This document shows, in pieces, positions 51,954 to 62,859 of a stretch of DNA of 64,000 nucleotides. The notes beneath the pieces are model-generated. The model did no database searches. It worked only from the letters and a program-made list of their open reading frames with translations, and was not told the DNA's origin. The stretch's first letter is position 1, and each line of letters begins with the position of its first letter. The stretch is from the NCBI RefSeq assembly GCF_018691265.1, contig NW_024881296.1, positions 2,254,279 to 2,318,278 of the forward strand, given 5' to 3'. The translations under genes and the position numbers were made by a program. Origin of the DNA: Tyto alba (Eukaryota; Chordata; Aves; Strigiformes; Tytonidae).

Positions 51954-54262
51954 AAGGAAAGTGATTTATTTTACAAAAAAATCCTGAAAAGGCTGGCTAA
52001 ATTTTCTCATGCTTTCTTTAGATACCAGAACGTATTGCATCTATTTGCAATCTCCCAGACCTAGATAAAGCACAAAAAAATAATTGAGAAAATAAAAAAT
52101 AAGTGTGTGGCAACAAAACCACTGAGCCAACAGTCTGGCAAGTCATCTTAATTAAGTGTTATTGTGGCAACAGAGCAGAGCTCTGATTTTTGACTCATGT
52201 CACAAACTGGACTCTGACAATTCTGTTGAGAACTCCTTTTTCCACTGACATGCTCTTGTTTTCACAACTGGAAGAAAGGGGTGACCAGAAGTTCAAAATT
52301 CAATGGTCTAAAAATGTATGACTAAAAATGCTTCAAAGGGCAGCACTGAAGAATGTTCAGAAATTAAAAGCCAGGTTCCTCCAACGCTGATGACCCCGCA
52401 GTTCCCAGTGCCTCTGCTTAACCTTGCCCACCACACACTTCTAGACCTGCTCTTTCAGCTATTATGCCCTAATCACCTTGAATTTAGGTCTAAGGCACAC
52501 GCAGATAAAAATATTAAGACTGTGCAAAGACAGGGGAAAAAAAATAATCCTCCCAAGATCCCACGGCCTTACCTACCTGAATGGTCCATGTGCATTTGGT
52601 TGATATATTACCAGTAGGCATAAAGACTATGTGCTACATCTCTTACATTTCTTTATTCACTCCCCCTCAGCAAAATATTAGATTGCAGAGGGAAAAAAGG
52701 CAGTTTCAAAGTAACCTTGGTCATACTTCATGATTCTTCCCACCCAACCCCAGGCTTTTAATTTAGTCATGACAGGAGATGCAAAGCACTTCCTAGTTGC
52801 TCCTCTCAGTTCGCTGTAGAGACATCCTATAGTGACTACGTTCAGAAGAGCAACATTTAAGCAGACAAATCTGGACTTAACTCTTATTTGGAGTTCCAAC
52901 TTCACTTTAAAGTAAGAGTTAGGGCCTAAATATTTAGTTGGACTACAATACATTTACTCTACTACACCTATTACCCCAAATAACTGTAGTTTCATTGACC
53001 ACTGTTTCAGCACTAGAAAGTGAAAATTTTTTTAATATTTGTATATTGGTATGCAATGTATTGTCTGCCTGTAAACAAAGGATGAATTATAGAAAACAAC
53101 ACAGGGACACTCAGTATAGGGTAGAATAGTAGCTAAATTATTATTTTTTATTCCCGGTCCTTAGAATGGGATATTGTTGAGGTATCACTGCCCTTAGTAA
53201 ACATCCAGATTTCAGTGACATTCAGTGCACAGAAGAAAACTCATAAATGCAAAGTAATACCTGGCATAGCATAACAAAAAGAAAGAATTCACTTCATTCT
53301 TCCCACAGCCTGTGTACATGCACCCACAGTTTCTCTGTACTCTACCATGAATGAGCTTCCACCTGTGCCCAAGGAGGAAATCTTCACTACCAATCAGCTG
53401 CACACATTAAACAAGGCAACATGTATTTTGCAGGTTGTATATGTATGCTTTTTTTGCCCTTTTATACCTAATGCATTCTACATAGCAGTGGTGAGCCGTG
53501 CAAAGGGGTGTTCTAGGTTGTCTCAAACTTGCGCTTTGACTTTCCACGTAAAGTTTAAAACAAACAAAAAGATACTGCTACTTGAACAAGGTCGAGAGGT
53601 CTTCAGATGGTCTATTTCTTCAGCTTGTCTCTGGCTCCACATTGCTTTGCAAATCAGATGCTAGATATATTTTGATTAGTTTGTACTTTAATGGATCATG
53701 TACAAAGAGTCCACCCTTCACATCATAGCCATTAATTTTTTCTGGAGTCTGATGGAAAAAACAGGTAGAGAGTTGTGTGTGTGCGTGCGCGCCAGCGTAT
53801 GCATGTGTGCTGATTGAAAAGTGATGGATTATTTTCATGTGGTAAGAAACACAATGTTTTCTTTAGCACAGCAGGATATTCTGTTTGCAAGGTCTAACAG
53901 TGAAATATTATGCATATCTGCAGCTGGCCCACTGCCAAAAACCAAACAGCAGAAATCAGAGGAGATTTTGAATCTGAATCTTAAAAAAACAGTACTGCCC
54001 TACAAAGCAACTAGTGAGCCATTCAAAACAGAAAAGCATTTGTACTAATGTATGATTGCTGCCATATATGTCAGCATTTAACAAAATAGAAAATAATTAT
54101 TCATTTAAATGTTACCTTGAACTTCAATTTAAAATATAAATATATTTTCAATGTCTTCTACCTCTGTGCTGATACGGGTTAATTTACTTCAGGTCATGAT
54201 AAATAAAGTGAAATATTTCCCAAGCTCAAAGAAGCAATCACTTAAGGAGGTACAATTATAAG
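51954..54262. other. non-genic single-copy DNA
   Basis: No gene or repeat family was recognised. A TG/CG alternating patch at 53774-53805 is a decayed dinucleotide repeat that may favour Z-DNA. No retroviral coding sequence is present downstream of the LTR. Confidence 0.5.
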
Positions 54263-54323
54263 AAAAAAAAACAAAAAAAAAAAAAAAACAAAAAAAAAAA
54301 ACCAACCAAAACCAAAACCAAAT
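54263..54323. repeat. A/C-rich low-complexity tract
   Basis: A-runs interrupted by single C, ending in ACCAACCAAAACCAAAACC. Composition is similar to the larger tract at 19.4 kb, but it is one third of the length. Confidence 0.9.
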
Positions 54324-56084
54324 AGCATAACCTCAAAGCACAACTGTATGAGAGCTGTGGCACACCAACCAAGAATTTACTAGACCAGAAAGCTGAACAC
54401 CAAAATGTTTTAACGCACTTCATTCAACTCTGAGGAAAGAGAATGAGGAGGGAGCTGGGCCGGGGTCCAGTCAGCTACAGCTGGAGCTACCTGGAGTTCT
54501 GCCATTCACCTTACTGGTAGACAACCCAAGCGTTCCCCTTTCAAAATCCGACTTTGAGGCCTTTTTTTACTGCTAAGGTCCAATTAAATAGGATGGCAAA
54601 AAATATCAGAGTAGAGTCAACACTCTGATCCTTATGTATATAATTCCTACAAAAAGACAAAAAGAACTTCACATGAGGATGGCGGACTGGGATCCCACAG
54701 TACACGCAATTACGTCTGGCTAGGGTCTTACAGCTTGTACTGTAACCTTGCAAAAATCTGTTTAATTCCAGGCGACTTTCTTCCTGCATGGGATCTAGTA
54801 AAGCCCAACAGTTCCACTGTGCTCTTTAGGACAGCCTTGCTCAGTTGTAAGAGAGAAGACTATTATCAGATACTTCTCTTTAATTTGTCATAGGGTGGAG
54901 GATTGATTAGCATCATTTTGGTGGCCACTGTAAGGAAAAACAACTCTTCCCCTGGTAAGCCGCCTTACATTTGTGTGCACTCCTTCTTTGGTTGATTTAT
55001 TGCACCTGACTAATTATTAGATAGCACTGGATTGTGTGTGTAAATGAACATATATATGTCCACGTTTGTATGCGAACATGTGATTATGTTATTTACTGAT
55101 TAGCATGCCCTTCTGGCAAATCTCACTCAAGCCGCAAGCTTGCATGGCGCATCTTTATTTCCACTGCACCCTTTTTATCGCTAGATCTTCACACTGGGTT
55201 TCAGAAAATGCTTGCAGTACTAGACAGTTTATTAAAAACAGGCCAGTGGTTTTATCAACACAGTTAATATTCTAAGAGCGAAAAATTTAGTGTCAGGACA
55301 CAATCAGTGTTTGGACTATTAATATGGAGTCTGGGGCATTTTGAAAAAGGAAAACCTGGGAGCTCAGAATATGTATTTAATAAACTTTCAAAGTAAATAA
55401 TGTCTGGTTTTGTCATTTGATTTTTAAAAGGCAAGAACAAAGCCTACTAGAAATTTGGAAACCATACTGGTAAAACATGAATATTTTTGAACACTATTGA
55501 ATATAGATCTTATCATTTGCCCTGTTGCATTTCTTTTGACGTGTCAACCCAGGACTCTTATTTTGAAATCATTACAAACTGGTTTGAAAAAACAACCATT
55601 CCTGACCAAAATAAAGGTTCCACCAAATGATGAGTTGCCATTTTCCTGCCACAGGGTACATCATTATTAGGAATTTTCTGCCTAAGTTTCCACTAAGAAT
55701 TTTCGCTGTCGTATTTTGATACATAAAATTTGACTGGCACATCTTTTCAAAACGTTTCTCGTTTTTTCCAAACATAACTAGCATATAAAATGAACCATAA
55801 TATGTATTATGGGAAAGCAGCACAGTGATATAGAAGACTTCCATACTAAGAGCAGACGGAAAATGGTAGTTATTATTAATTTAGAAAAACAAAAGAGCTA
55901 CCCAGCATTTCAGTAACGTGGCAAGTTGTGTGCTATTGAGGGAAAGAGGATTTTATAATTGGATTTTAGAGTAATTTAGGAGACGAGATAAGCTGTAATG
56001 GTTGCATATTAGAGGTTAAAACTACAGCAGAAACTCGTAACGTAAGGGTTCATTGCACCGAGGAAAACAGAACAAAGGAAAGCA
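54324..56084. other. non-genic DNA with a possible conserved block
   Basis: The block 54890-55210 is repeat-poor and carries the 9-mer GATTAGCAT twice on the plus strand (54905-54913 and 55098-55106), a word containing the GATTA core bound by OTX/PITX-type homeodomains. Between them lies TAATTATTAG near 55011. The rest shows nothing recognisable. Confidence 0.35.
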
Positions 56085-56117
56085 ATGCAGGAGCAGCCTG
56101 GCATAGGTGGCAACAAG
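56085..56117 (+). other. very short exon-like segment (weak)
   Basis: ATG in an AAAGCAATGC context opens eleven codons (MQEQPGIGGNK) that run into a strong 5' splice site, AAG followed by GTGAGT, at 56118. No promoter, acceptor or second exon was recognised, so this is recorded only as a splice-signal coincidence that RNA data could test. Confidence 0.12.
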
Positions 56118-56212
56118 GTGAGTATGGCCTACGGGAAACTGAGGGGCTTTTATATTAACATTCACTTAAATAGGTATCAAGCAGCATTCTTTCCCTTCAA
56201 GAGTGGCTTCTT

Positions 56213-56290
56213 AAAAAAAAAAAAAATCTATAATATATATATTTTATATTATATACATACACAAATATATATGTATACACACATATATAA
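56213..56290. repeat. A-run and TA/CA-rich microsatellite
   Basis: Fourteen A residues are followed by imperfect TA and ATACAC units. It is low-complexity and explains the Tyr/Ile-rich C-terminus of the minus-strand frame that crosses it. Confidence 0.9.
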
Positions 56291-56502
56291 GGGTAGGGAT
56301 GTTGCTTCCTAAACTGTGCAGCCAGGAATGTCTTGCTTTTAGGAGAGGAATGACAGTAAGCATTTTCATCGTCCTCAATAATAATGGCAAAAAAAATCCC
56401 ATAATGCCACCGAGCATGGACACAGCATGAAACTTCTGCACAAGGAATCAATGAAATTTCAGGGCACAGCAGCTCTGGAGAGCGGGGGGTGCCTTTCCCT
56501 AC

Positions 56503-56565
56503 TAATTCTCCCCTGAGCAAACAGAGACTCAGCAGGAGACAGAGCCCTCTCCCTGGGGGCCTCAT
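56503..56565 (-). other. candidate first coding exon with signal peptide (minus strand)
   Basis: Inside a GC-rich patch (about 56440-56860) a minus-strand ATG at 56565 in the context GGGAGCATGAGG encodes MRPPGRGLCLLLSLCLLRG and then EL. The basic start followed by a leucine-rich core is a typical secretory signal. A possible 5' splice site, TTA before GTAGGG (56497-56502), would end the exon after residue 21 in phase 0; it is only moderate. The upstream 300 bases on the minus strand read like a 5' untranslated leader. The frame continues unspliced to 56197 as part of a 175-codon frame opening at 56724, but the downstream part enters an AT microsatellite and is not credible protein. I do not recognise the gene and found no second exon at lower coordinates. 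Confidence 0.2.
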
Positions 56566-56860
56566 GCTCCCGGCAGACCCTGCAGCTCCTGCCAGCTTTG
56601 CTGCTGCTTCCTCCACCTTCTCTGAAGGCTGAAACTCTTCCCACCTCCCTCCAGCTGTCAAGTCAAAACTTGAACCAACGCAATCTCCAGAGTCTCTGTA
56701 GCTCTGGCCGTGGCTTGAGCACACAAGCAGTGCAGGCAGAGCTTTGCCAGCAGCGAGGAGGGAGACAGGGAACAGAGGCCAGAAACAAAGGCTGGGCCAT
56801 CAAAGTCACGCAGAGCAGAGGCCGAGACAAGCGTTGAGGATCTATGGCGCGGCCACAATG

Positions 56861-57609
56861 TCTAATAATTTATTATCAGGCGCGTTCTGCAACCTCGCTG
56901 CCATGCCAGCACAAGGAGAGGCTTACCAGTTGTGGCATCCAGACAGATCAAAAACTGGTGTCTTCACAGACCGCTTTAGGAATATTAAGATGCCATTTAA
57001 GCTCTCTGAACCCTGTAAAAAAAATAAAATCTCACACTAATAATCCTTTCTGGGGCTACTATCTGCCTCCATGCTGTCTATGAGAAGACAGCCTGGCTGA
57101 TACAGTGCCTAGCCAGACAGACTCTTGATCTAAACCGGCATGCCTGGGTGCAATGCAAGTGAAGGGAAGCTGATTTTTTAAATATAAGCAGCTACATCCC
57201 TGCAATCTGCAGTATGTCAGCTCAGCAGCCAAGTCCCATTATTTTGTTGGGGAGGGGGGAGAAAGGGAGAAATATTCTCTAGCATTTTTCCAAGCAAGGT
57301 AAGGTAGCAGAATACACACTTTGAGTTTCCATCCCCAGACAGATTCAGCTGCGGAACGGAGCAGTGTGACCAGGTTCTCAGCAGTAACAAGTGACCACAG
57401 GCTCAAGATCAGTTGCTTTATATTAAACGAAGACCAAGCCTTGGATTTTTCAAAACCAGGTGTCTAATTTTTTTGTGGGACTTTGCCAACATTGAGATAT
57501 TTTATGTTTGCCAGCTGCCAGTCTCTGTTTCGAAAGCACAGCTTCCTCACTTAGCAATGCAACTCCATAGGCATAGCAAATTATGTGCAGGTTTGGCAAG
57601 CAGCTCTGG
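56861..57609. other. non-genic DNA
   Basis: Nothing recognised. A G-rich patch (GGGGAGGGGGGAG) lies at about 57249-57261. Confidence 0.5.
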
Positions 57610-57630
57610 AAAAAAAAAAAAAAAAAAAAA
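57610..57630. repeat. A21 homopolymer
   Basis: Run of 21 A residues. A longer A-run follows 147 bases later, but the intervening sequence matches no SINE that I know. Confidence 0.95.
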
Positions 57631-57776
57631 GTATTCTGCGCCAAGAAATGTGAATACTTCCAAAAATACAGTAGTTTATCAGAAGACAACAGTTTCCTCT
57701 CCTGCTTGCCTTCCAAGGATTTAGCTGGGGAACATTCACCTGAGCAATCTAAAATCTAAACCTACAGCCAGAAGGG

Positions 57777-57810
<34 letters not shown>
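57777..57810. repeat. A34 homopolymer, longest in the window
   Basis: Uninterrupted run of 34 A residues, preceded by AGAAGGG. A run this long is recent or expanding, because old tails decay. No retroposed body was recognised on its 5' side. Confidence 0.95.
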
Positions 57811-57811
<1 letters not shown>

Positions 57812-60562
57812 CGCATTATTCTGCACAGTGAATCTCTCAGCACCATGGCTTCTCCTAGCAAACAGAGCACCATCTCTCTCCAACAGGGTAAATAACCCAA
57901 GCCTTCAGGAAGCAAAATCTGTTTAGAGAGTGCGTGCTCTCTGTCGCTGTCCTGATAATGATACCTGGAAGTTGGACGCCTCGTGGTTACCAGTGCTTGG
58001 CTACCCCCTGCTGGGCTCCTGCATCTCCCGCCTGCCTGAACCATCAGGCAGCAACCACCAAGCACCCCAAACACGGCAAGTGCATTGCCAGGATAAACTT
58101 TCTAAATCAAACTAGGCTCTGAGTCTTTCCTCCTAATCAGTATTGAAAAAATGACGGCCTGCTCAGCTGAGAGTAAAGGGATGGCTGGTCGTATCTCATT
58201 GCAAGTATCTATTTTTTGTATTATGTGTGGATTTCTCAGATTTTCCCCAAATTCTAAATCAGCACAAACAATCTGAACAGTGATACACTGTGATGCCAAC
58301 TGTAGCAACTCAAGAAGCAAACAAGCCCCCAACATGTGAACATTCAGAAACCCAAATTTCTCCTAGTAAGTACAAAACTCTGAGGCAACAAATTTCATTT
58401 CTAATTCTATATAAATTGGACGAGCACATCTTAAACATTTTGCTCAGAGTTTGCTTTAAAAGCATTCCTCAAATACAATTCAGAACAGAAATTCCCAGTA
58501 CGAAACCCTTATTTATGTATTCTGTAGATAAATCAAAACAGGAAAATGTGCTGCAAGATATGTTCAAACAACTAATAGTTCCTGTAAACCAAAATATATA
58601 TAAAAAAAAAAAAAAGTGAAAAGAAAAATATTAGTTGTTTTAAGCTATATCACAGCTGTATGCAACAAAAGCCAGAAACATGTAAAATTAAATTGGATTT
58701 GGGGGTTGGGGGGGTGAGGGAGTGTGAGATGGGGTTAAGTTTACTAGTAATTCAAATCCTTTTTCCCAAGTTGCAAAATGTTGTTACTGACACTTTTTTT
58801 GCATCCTGTTTATTTTTGCAGACAAGGCAGAAAAGAAACTGCCATTTGAACTATATACACAGGGGCTGCACATGCTGGCTTAGGGCTCTTGCTTAGCCAG
58901 TTACTGCTCCTACGTAGCACAAGGGTAAAAAAAAAAAGACAAATATCCCTTCAAACGTTTATTAGTGTCACATAAATAGTAAAATTCTATTCACCCACAG
59001 ATTAATAAAAGGCTGAATTAGTCTCTAACCTCTTTGATTTTTAAATGCCATTAAGACACTGTCACCCCTTGTTCCTTTATCCAAATACAGCATGTGTAGC
59101 AAACAAACATTTCCTTTGTGTTCGTGCAGGAAAAGGGAAGAAGTTTTCATTAAATAGAGTTGTAAAGGGATCGTATTACTGGACTAGAGTCACATCTCTC
59201 AACTTTTGTCCTTTATGCAGGCTGTCCTCTGCAAGAGCAGAAGCGGCAGCGGCAGACTTTGGGGAGGGAGGGGGAAGACAGGATACTGCGCCTGTCTGTT
59301 AGTCAGCAGGGACTGTCAGCGAAAGGGGACGGGTTATAATCTGTGGTCCTCAAAATCTAGACAACTAATCTATTTTTTTTCTCCTATATTTAGATTCTGG
59401 TTTGCTCTCAGGATGCATAACCTTTTCAAAGTTTCACTCCTGAAAGGACTGAAGTGCAAAAAGTAGCATTTCAAAGCTACAGGCCAACAAGGAATAGAGG
59501 GATCTGATCCCTCAACTGCCACTAGCGACAGAAGGCCTCTGCTTTGCTCAAAATGGCTTTGCCTCTGCTGTGGACCTGCTCAGAATTTATTTGAATGCAG
59601 GAGGCACTTATTTAAAAACAGGCCCAGATCCTATCACTAATCTGACAAGGTTTCCACAGAGCTCCAGCCCAAGCTTTGCCTCTGCTGTTTAGCACTGGCC
59701 GTACACTGCTGGAAAACAAACAGAGCCTGGGAATCATTCAGCAAGGAAGTAACAGTGGCGCCTAGTGTGAAAGTGGGCAGAAGATGTCTGTTTGCCCCAC
59801 GCCCCCCAGGCTAGGGACCAGGGAAGGAAGGGGTGGACAACCCCACTCCATCGTGTCCCGCAGTCCTGGCTCCAAAGTGGGCAGACCTGGAGGAAACGTC
59901 TTGTGTGCCCAGAGATGTCACCACACTTTGTCATTGGGATTTTCCTGAATGTTCCAGGATCTCATCCCCAGCAGAAAGCCAGGAGCAGACTGGGACGTAC
60001 ATCCAGAGCTCAGAGCTAAGAAACTCTCACAGCTCCACAATCCTTAGGATTGCATTAGGTTTCACTGTATGCCCTGATCTTCTTCACGACAGCTCATCTT
60101 TGCCTCCATATTCCTCTTCCAGCTCTCCCACCAGCCACCTTTCCTACTCCAGCCCTCTTCCCTGATGGCTCTTCCCAGACTTCTGTCATGACTTTTAATG
60201 GCCTGGTTCTGGGTTTCCAAGACTCCACATGCAGCTAATTACCATTTTCTTATGGGCTCAAATTGCACAGAGCTTCCCTGGAGCTACATAAACTCTAACG
60301 AATGTCATCTCTAACCTTAGTTACCCCTCTGCTAGTCTGCTAGTAGAGTTTCTCCTCAGCTTCTGCCCTAGCTCTCCTGCAGGCATCTTTTTCTAGTAGG
60401 TGCTAAAATCTTCTCTGATCTGTCCCGCGTTGCATAGCCACCCACTCACGTTCATAGCTACCTAGATGCTCCGATGAAATCCCATCACTGCTTTGTAGGG
60501 TGTATCTGTGTTAAAACCTGTGAGATGCATTTTCTTGCTGCTGTCCTTGTGATAAGTGAAGA
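57811..60562. other. non-genic single-copy DNA
   Basis: No gene or repeat family was recognised. A G-rich patch at 58701-58722 and A-runs at 58603-58615 and 58928-58938 are the only simple sequences. Pyrimidine-rich patches at 60060-60170 open Ser-rich frames without support. Confidence 0.45.
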
Positions 60563-60864
60563 ATGCAACAGCTAGGCAATTTGGAAGAAACAGGAGAATT
60601 CCAACTATTACTCCTGCACACAGGAGTAATTTTCGGCTACAGCCGCGAGCAGAGGAAGAATATGAAAGATGTGCAGAATATACTGGATGAGAGGAAAGAA
60701 AAAGAGAGAGGAGCTAACACAAAGCCTGCTTTGGATAAGGCAGTCTCAAGTATTTTATATCCAAAAGATTTCAGTTCAAACACTGTGAACGATTCGGGCT
60801 GGAGTATCAGTAAATTAGCAATAATAGCAGAGCAGATCTCTAAACACAAAGAATATGCTCCAAG
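60563..60864 (+). other. candidate coding exon ending in a strong 5' splice site
   Basis: An ATG frame of 101 codons runs straight into CAAG followed by GTAAGC at 60865, with its stop codon lying inside the splice site, exactly as expected for a coding exon whose frame continues in the next exon. The middle is charged and helix-like (KNMKDVQNILDERKEKERG) and the end is more hydrophobic and ordered (GWSISKLAIIAEQISKHKEY). If internal, acceptors are possible at 60623 (CACACAG) or 60642 (GGCTACAG), which would drop the first 20-27 residues. The composition is less repetitive than in other frames here. I recognise no family, and no following exon was identified in the remaining 3 kb. A minus-strand frame over the same bases is weaker. 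Confidence 0.25.
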
Positions 60865-62815
60865 GTAAGCCACCACTATTCCGCTACTCCAACTAATGTG
60901 TCCCACTGTGAATCGTGATAGGTATCACCACAGTTCCCAGCAAAATCAATGACTCACGGTGACATGATTCATTTCTAGTTCTAACATCTGGCTGGAATTT
61001 TACGCATACAAAGCCTGTGATTTGTACAAACAATTACTTTAGAGGAACAAAAATCTTTGCAATTCACCATGTCATAACCAAACCATCTGTCCAACAGGCC
61101 CTTTTGGGATCACGTGGACGGAACAGAAGGCAGAAGGTGACCCATTCTGTCCAGTATGTTTGTTTCAAGATATCTGCTTTGGTCTTGCATCATCGATAAC
61201 AAGAGTCTATTCACATTACACTGTAAGTTCATTAGAGACCGAAGTTTTATCTGCTGCCAAGTGATTTATATCTATACCTTAACAGTCAAAATTGAATGCT
61301 AAACAGCCTAGCCATTGAAGCTCTGTCTACCCTACAAAACAAAGAAAATGAAGACAGCTGAATAAAAGAATTGGTATTTTATATGGAAAACTGCATGCTG
61401 TATGCACAAGGGTTACTAATAACATTCCCCCATTTCTCAAAAAACTGGAAGCATTGGAGATATTAAATAGCTATGTTTTTTTAGTCACAGAGAAGGCAAA
61501 TCCCAGAATATGTATGTTCAAGTCAAATCAAAAGCATTTAGATCCTATCACAAGTTCAGCTCCTTATATGAATGTGAGTAAGTCAGTGTACATACAGCAC
61601 TCTTGCCAGAGCAAATTAATGTTGAAAGCTGAGACATGAGAGACACCTTCCTTAGCCAAGTTGTGACTACCCTTGCCGAGAGCTTACAGTATGTGGCATT
61701 TCAAAGGGTCTGCCCCGCAGAGTGAGCTTTGCTGGGCTGTGTCATGTTCCTGGAGAAAACAAAAAGATGAATGGGCAGCGACACAAACATATCCCTTGCT
61801 GAGAAGAAGGCCTTTCAGATAACCTTCACTACGTCATTGTGGTACCCCTCACTTGGCAAAACACAGGCTTAAAATATATTCTGTTGAGATAAGAGTTTGT
61901 CCTCAGACGTTTCAGCATAAATCTAAAAAAACACAGAAAACAGGGTGACCTTAATTAAAAGGTCATTTACATTGTACCTTCTGCCCTTAAAGCAGGATGA
62001 CCTGCACCATGTTATTTTTGACAGACAGTTGTATAAGCTGCTCTTAAAAAATCTCCAGTATAGACTCAGCAATTTAGCCAGACAATTTGTTACATCACGT
62101 AGCTGTGTCTGCACTCTGTGGAGCATCTTGTGTTGGCTATGAAAAGATTCAAAAAGGCTTAGGGGCTAGTATAACAGGAAGAGTAGGAAAGGTCAAATAA
62201 AGACTGTGTCCTAGTTGGGCAAAATGAAAGAGTATTCGTTATTTAATAACTATGTTATGAAAGCAAGTGAAGCCCCTGGGGTTAGCTCTGCGCTCCGCTG
62301 TACAAAGCTCTGCTCAGTGACAGCATTTCAGGTAATCAGCACACCCAAGTGAGGAGATGTTTATCCGACGTGATACAAAAGCAGCCTCTATCGTCTCTTC
62401 ACAGACCCTTCAACACTCACAGTGAAGCGTATGAACAACCTGTATAATAATAATCTACATCTGCAGGTCACTGGCCGATTGACTGTGCTTCTGAGCAGAA
62501 CGCAGAGGGTACTATGCATGCAGTTGGCACCAAAGCAGAGAAGCAGCCTGTGCTGCCTGGGTTTTTAGCTTGGGCAGCAGTAAAACTCAGGGCAACTTCC
62601 ACAAGAGTGACAGAACTCGGTGAAAAATGCAATGTACAGAGGGGTTTTGTTTTTAACTTCACACAGATGTGTAAATTTAAGAGATCCTTTAATAGGCCAC
62701 GTAGTTTTAGCATTTTTTTCACATAACAACTGATTAAGAAGGTATAAGATCTCAAGGATTTTTCTTCGGAGATGTTGGTAATGCTGAGCCAGAAAGAAGT
62801 GCTTTATTTTCACAG
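60865..62815. other. non-genic DNA
   Basis: No second exon for the preceding candidate was identified. ACACTGTAAGTTCATTAGAG near 61218-61237 faintly resembles a LINE-2/MIR tail (ACTGTAAGCTCATTGGGG-like), but too little follows to call it. Confidence 0.4.
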
Positions 62816-62859
62816 CCATGGTGACATCACGCTCTCCAGAGAAGCAACTTACGTTGCAG
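62816..62859 (+). other. candidate 44-base exon with strong splice sites
   Basis: A good 3' splice site (GTGCTTTATTTTCACAG, ending at 62815) and a good 5' splice site (TTGCAG followed by GTAAGA at 62860) bracket 44 bases. They begin CCATGG, a strong translation-start context, and read MVTSRSPEKQLTLQ with no stop up to the donor. A start-codon exon of this size is common in vertebrate genes, and so is a non-coding exon of a long RNA. No neighbouring exon was identified, so this remains a candidate. Confidence 0.25.

Noticed and set aside
56197..56724. Full 175-codon minus-strand frame as one protein
   Set aside because: The last third reads through an A-run and TA microsatellite and is not credible protein. 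Only the short leader part at 56503-56565 is kept as a candidate.
61215..61270. LINE-2/MIR tail
   Set aside because: One 20-base word is similar, but no CORE or head could be followed.
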